The position numbers were made by a program, and so were the translations under genes. Of a stretch of DNA of 8,375 nt, positions 5,498 to 8,375 are shown piece after piece. Within the stretch, counting starts at the first letter, position 1; each line of letters opens with the position of its first letter. Below the pieces are notes generated by a model. The model was not told the DNA's origin and did no database searches. It was given only the letters and a program-made list of their open reading frames with translations. This DNA is from Pseudomonadota bacterium (GTDB taxonomy: Bacteria; Pseudomonadota; Alphaproteobacteria; Rhizobiales; Rhizobiaceae), in assembly GCA_023404095.1 (NCBI GenBank), contig JAEYDD010000064.1, positions 1 through 8,375 on the forward strand. The letters are read 5' to 3'.

Positions 5498-5520
5498 AGC
5501 GCGGTACAATTTTCCGTCAA
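5493..5520 (-). promoter_or_regulatory. Likely lolA promoter
   Basis: On the minus strand TTGACG (5520-5515) is followed after 16 bases by TATCTG (5498-5493), preceded by C. This resembles the rhizobial sigma-70 form TTGAC, about 17 bases, then CTATAT, and is the best promoter match in the window. It begins 12 bases after the ftsK stop and would start lolA transcription near 5486, giving a leader of about 77 bases. Confidence 0.55.
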
Positions 5521-5531
5521 CGGCTAGTGAT

Positions 5532-8159
5532 CTAGTCTTCCGTCGGCACCAGGATTTCGCGCTTTCCGGCGTGGTTGGCCGGGCTGATGATTCCCTCCTG
5601 CTCCATCCGCTCGATCAGTGACGCGGCCCGATTATAGCCGATCCCGAGCCGTCTTTGGATATAGGAGGTGGAGGCCTTGCCGTCGCGCAGGACCACGGCG
5701 ACCGCCTGGTCGTACGGATCCTCGGAATCCTCCAGGTTCGACGTACCGGCCGGGCCGCCGCCATCCATGTCCTCATCGTCGTCCTGGGTGATCGCGTCGA
5801 GATACTGTGGTGCGCCCTGCGTCTTCAGATGCGCGACCACCGCCTCGACCTCGCCGTCGGAGACGAACGGGCCGTGCACGCGCTGGATGCGCCCGCCACC
5901 GGCCATGTAGAGCATGTCGCCCATGCCCAGCAGCTGCTCGGCGCCCTGCTCGCCGAGGATCGTGCGGCTATCGATCTTTGACGTCACCTGGAAGGAGATA
6001 CGGGTCGGGAAGTTGGCCTTGATGGTGCCTGTGATGACGTCGACCGACGGGCGCTGCGTCGCCATGATGACGTGAATGCCCGCCGCGCGCGCCATCTGGG
6101 CGAGCCGCTGCACGGCGCCCTCGATGTCCTTGCCGGCAACCATCATCAGGTCGGCCATCTCGTCGATGATGACGACGATGTAGGGCATCGGCTGGAGGTC
6201 GAACTCCTCCGTCTCGTAGATGGCTTCCCCGGTCTGGCGATCGAAGCCGGTCTGGACGGTGCGGGTGATCTGCTCGCCCTTGGCCAGCGCCTGCTCGACG
6301 CGGCTGTTGAAGCCGTCGATGTTGCGCACGCCGATCTTCGACATCTTCTTGTAGCGCTCTTCCATCTCGCGGACCGTCCATTTGAGCGCGACCACGGCCT
6401 TCTTCGGGTCGGTGACGACCGGCGAGAGCAGGTGCGGAATGCCGTCGTAGACGGAGAGTTCGAGCATCTTCGGATCGATCATGATCAGGCGGCACTGCTC
6501 CGGCTTCAGCCGGTAGAGAATCGACAGGATCATGGTGTTGATCGCCACCGACTTGCCCGAGCCGGTCGTGCCTGCAACGAGCAGGTGCGGCATCTTGGCG
6601 ATGTCGGTGATGACGGGTTCGCCACCGATCGTCTTGCCGAGCGCCATCGCCAGCTTGGCCTTGCTGGTCTCGAAGTCACGTGCGGCAATCAGTTCGCGCA
6701 GGTACACCGTCTCGCGCCCCGGATTGGGAAGCTCGATGCCGATCGCGTTGCGCCCGGGTACGACGGCCACGCGGGCGGCAATCGCACTCATGGAGCGGGC
6801 GATGTCGTCGGCAAGGCCGATGACGCGCGAGGATTTGATGCCCGGTGCGGGCTCCAGCTCGTAGAGCGTCACCACCGGGCCGGGGCGGACATGGATGATC
6901 TCGCCCTTGACGCCGAAGTCCTCCAGCACGCCTTCCAGCATGCGTGCGTTCTGTTCGAGCGCATCGGCGGAAAGCGCCGGATCGCGCGCAACGTTGCGCG
7001 GCTCTGCCAGCAGATGGAGGGAGGGCAGCTGGAAGCCGCCGGGAGCGACGAACGAGGCCTGCGCTTCGCGTTCCACGCGGGCGCCTGCCTTGGGCTTCGG
7101 AGCGGCAGCCGCAATACGCGAGCGTAGCCCTGCGGGTGCAGGCGTCTTGCGCGGCGCCCAGTCATCCTCCTCCTCATCAGGAAGAATTCCGGCCGGGCGC
7201 GGCAGGTCGTCGTCGTCATACTCCTCGTCGTCGAAGCCGGCTATCGAAGGCGGAGTGACCGCGCGGCGGCCACCGGCATCGAGCGACGGCTCCACCCGTT
7301 CCGACAGCCTTGGCGAGGCCTTCGCGCGTGTCGGCTCGTTCAACGTGCCGAACTCGTCGTCATTGAAGTCGTACGGCTGCTCAACGGCGCGGGAATGCGT
7401 CTTTCCACGGCCGGAAAGGCCCAAAATGCGGCGCAGGCGGGCGTGGGCGGTGAACCATGCGTGTGTCATCGCGCCGGCCATCAGCATCAGCGGTCCTTCC
7501 GCCTCGTCCTCCTCCTCCGCATCGCTCACCGTGCGGGTGCGCTCGACGGACGCTTGAGGAGCGACCTCTTCCTCCTCTGCCGGCTCGTTGGCGATCAGGC
7601 CGGCGCTGAAGACGAGGAGCCAGCCGGACGGCAGGGAAATGAAGGCACCGAGAACGCTGGCGAGTGTTCCGGTCGGATAGGCGCCGGTAAACAGCGCCGG
7701 AAAACGCAGGATCATGTCGCCGAAAACGCCGCCGAGCCCGTTCGGCAGCGGCCAGGTGACGGGTGCCGGGATGCAGCTGAGCGCAGCCGATGCGAGGACG
7801 GCCCCCAGGAACCAGGCGCCGAAACGCTTCAGGACGGAGGAGAAACGGCGGTTCTTGATAAGCGCGATCGCCCAGGCGACGACGGGCAGAAGCGCAATGA
7901 CGCTGGCCAGGCCGAAGAACTGCATGAAAATATCGGCAAAGGCTGCGCCTGCATAGCCGAGCGCATTGGTCGGCTCGCCGCCGGAGGCATAGGAGAAGCT
8001 CGGGTCGGAGACGTTCCAGGTCGAGAGGGCAGCCACCGCCAGCGCCAGTGCGATGAACAGTCCGAAGCCCAGCAATGCCCGGGCCTGCCGCCATAGGAAG
8101 GCGGACAGAACAAACCGTTCGGGACGATTGTCCAGCATTGCCGATGTGCTTCTTGCCAT
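5532..8159 (-). CDS. ftsK: DNA translocase FtsK
   Basis: FtsK is a septum-located motor that pumps chromosomal DNA toward the terminus, activates dimer resolution at dif and links segregation to division. The 875-residue protein has an N-terminal membrane region with about four segments (roughly 28-48, 68-101 as one or two, 114-133, 164-190). An acidic, Pro/Ala-rich linker follows (about 192-370; DDEEYDDDD at 310-318). The RecA-like motor has Walker A GTTGSGKS (530-537), Walker B IVVIIDEMAD (661-670) with Asp666 and Glu667, and the MATQRPSVDVITG motif (699-711). A C-terminal winged-helix gamma domain (about 812-875; SYIQRRLGIGYNRAASLIERM), which in the family reads KOPS sequences, completes it. 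The linker is much shorter than in E. coli FtsK (over 1300 residues). ATG 8159 is the most upstream start possible, because a TGA lies in frame 9 bases before it; its ribosome site (GAAGA) is weak. A CtrA-type box lies about 90 bases upstream. Confidence 0.97.
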   Translation of the reverse strand: MARSTSAMLDNRPERFVLSAFLWRQARALLGFGLFIALALAVAALSTWNVSDPSFSYASGGEPTNALGYAGAAFADIFMQFFGLASVIALLPVVAWAIALIKNRRFSSVLKRFGAWFLGAVLASAALSCIPAPVTWPLPNGLGGVFGDMILRFPALFTGAYPTGTLASVLGAFISLPSGWLLVFSAGLIANEPAEEEEVAPQASVERTRTVSDAEEEDEAEGPLMLMAGAMTHAWFTAHARLRRILGLSGRGKTHSRAVEQPYDFNDDEFGTLNEPTRAKASPRLSERVEPSLDAGGRRAVTPPSIAGFDDEEYDDDDLPRPAGILPDEEEDDWAPRKTPAPAGLRSRIAAAAPKPKAGARVEREAQASFVAPGGFQLPSLHLLAEPRNVARDPALSADALEQNARMLEGVLEDFGVKGEIIHVRPGPVVTLYELEPAPGIKSSRVIGLADDIARSMSAIAARVAVVPGRNAIGIELPNPGRETVYLRELIAARDFETSKAKLAMALGKTIGGEPVITDIAKMPHLLVAGTTGSGKSVAINTMILSILYRLKPEQCRLIMIDPKMLELSVYDGIPHLLSPVVTDPKKAVVALKWTVREMEERYKKMSKIGVRNIDGFNSRVEQALAKGEQITRTVQTGFDRQTGEAIYETEEFDLQPMPYIVVIIDEMADLMMVAGKDIEGAVQRLAQMARAAGIHVIMATQRPSVDVITGTIKANFPTRISFQVTSKIDSRTILGEQGAEQLLGMGDMLYMAGGGRIQRVHGPFVSDGEVEAVVAHLKTQGAPQYLDAITQDDDEDMDGGGPAGTSNLEDSEDPYDQAVAVVLRDGKASTSYIQRRLGIGYNRAASLIERMEQEGIISPANHAGKREILVPTED

Positions 8160-8249
8160 GTGTCTTCAGCCTGTCGCGCGATGGGCCCGGAGAGAAGATG
8201 TTCCACGGGCGCGGGTGCATGGATGATTTGCGACCCTAACCGCTCAAGC

Positions 8250-8266
8250 GTTAAAGGCATGTTAAC
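8250..8266 (-). promoter_or_regulatory. CtrA box upstream of ftsK
   Basis: GTTAA, seven bases (AGGCATG) and TTAAC form a perfect match to the full CtrA site TTAA-N7-TTAA(C), symmetric on both strands. It is the only such spaced pair I find in the window and sits 91-107 bases before the ftsK start. CtrA is the master cell-cycle regulator of alphaproteobacteria. Whether it activates or represses here cannot be told; no strong -35/-10 pair is visible beside it. An imperfect dyad, CGCT-CA-AGCG (8241-8250), adjoins the site. Confidence 0.65.
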
Positions 8267-8310
8267 CATGCCGGTTTGGCCGTACGCGGAACCGAAAATG
8301 CCGCGGGAAC

Positions 8311-8340
8311 AAAAAAGGCCCGGACCTGAAGGGCCGGGCC
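8311..8340 (-). terminator. Intrinsic terminator of a gene beyond the right edge
   Basis: GGCCCGG (8317-8323) pairs with CCGGGCC (8334-8340). CC/GG (8325-8326 with 8331-8332) continue the stem past an A-G mismatch, around the loop TGAA. On the minus strand the hairpin is followed by TTTTTT (8316-8311), the classic intrinsic form. It should end a leftward transcript entering from the right and so separate it from ftsK. The last 35 bases (8341-8375) are too short to assign. Confidence 0.88.
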
Positions 8341-8375
8341 AGAGGCGGTGCTTTCACCGTGACGATCTTGTGGGC

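Noticed and set aside
3808..5499. A 563-codon open frame on the plus strand opposite xthA and lolA
   Set aside because: It is antisense to two well-supported genes, its protein is Arg/His/Asp-rich with no recognisable domain, and it has no convincing start site. Long antisense frames are common in GC-rich genomes.
6072..7127. A 351-codon plus-strand frame opposite ftsK
   Set aside because: It mirrors the codon pattern of ftsK, has no ribosome site and encodes a low-complexity basic/acidic protein typical of a shadow frame.
7239..7250. A 12-mer (GGCTATCGAAGG) shared between leuC (109-120) and ftsK
   Set aside because: A few shared 12-mers are expected by chance in 8.4 kb, and both copies lie in unrelated coding sequence.
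8341..8375. Possible 3' end of a minus-strand gene, with a stop (TGA at 8356-8354) and a 5-bp stem (8346-8359)
   Set aside because: With only 35 bases before the edge, neither frame nor product can be judged. Only the terminator is supported.

Overview
This is a GC-rich, densely coded stretch of an alphaproteobacterial chromosome, most likely from the order Rhizobiales (Rhizobiaceae or a near relative). Three things point there: the response regulator closely resembles CenR of Caulobacter and Brucella; ftsK is preceded by a GTTAA-N7-TTAAC element, the consensus form of a CtrA box; and the LolA and FtsK proteins have an alphaproteobacterial look. I see no insertion sequence, phage gene, CRISPR array, tRNA or rRNA, and no compositional break. 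The window reads as core chromosome, not an accessory island.

Layout, left to right. The 3' end of leuC (isopropylmalate isomerase large subunit) enters from the left and ends at 563, followed by a good hairpin terminator. A SixA-type histidine phosphatase gene (705-1223, +) converges on a DkgA-like aldo/keto reductase gene (1266-2096, -). A 394-base non-coding stretch with several short dyads separates the reductase from the divergent cenR gene (2491-3174, +). CenR is followed by a small stand-alone cyclic-nucleotide-binding-domain protein that starts with TTG (3312-3767, +). That pair converges, 10 bases apart, on a leftward set: ftsK (5532-8159), lolA (4759-5409) and xthA (3778-4584), all on the minus strand. 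At the right edge an intrinsic terminator on the minus strand ends a transcript whose gene lies outside the window.

How the parts work together. Several genes deal with the envelope and the cell cycle. CenR is an envelope regulator in the alphaproteobacteria where it has been studied. LolA carries lipoproteins across the periplasm. FtsK couples chromosome-terminus handling to septation, and here it has a likely CtrA input. XthA repairs abasic sites. The leftward genes are probably not one simple operon: lolA has a plausible promoter of its own, directly behind ftsK, overlapped by one copy of an 11-base direct repeat. leuC, the phosphatase and the reductase are metabolic or regulatory neighbours with no evident link to the rest.

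I found no convincing undescribed multi-gene system. The points most worth a second look are regulatory: the CtrA box before ftsK, the paired repeats at the lolA promoter, the dyads before cenR, and the pairing of cenR with a cyclic-nucleotide-binding protein instead of a histidine kinase.
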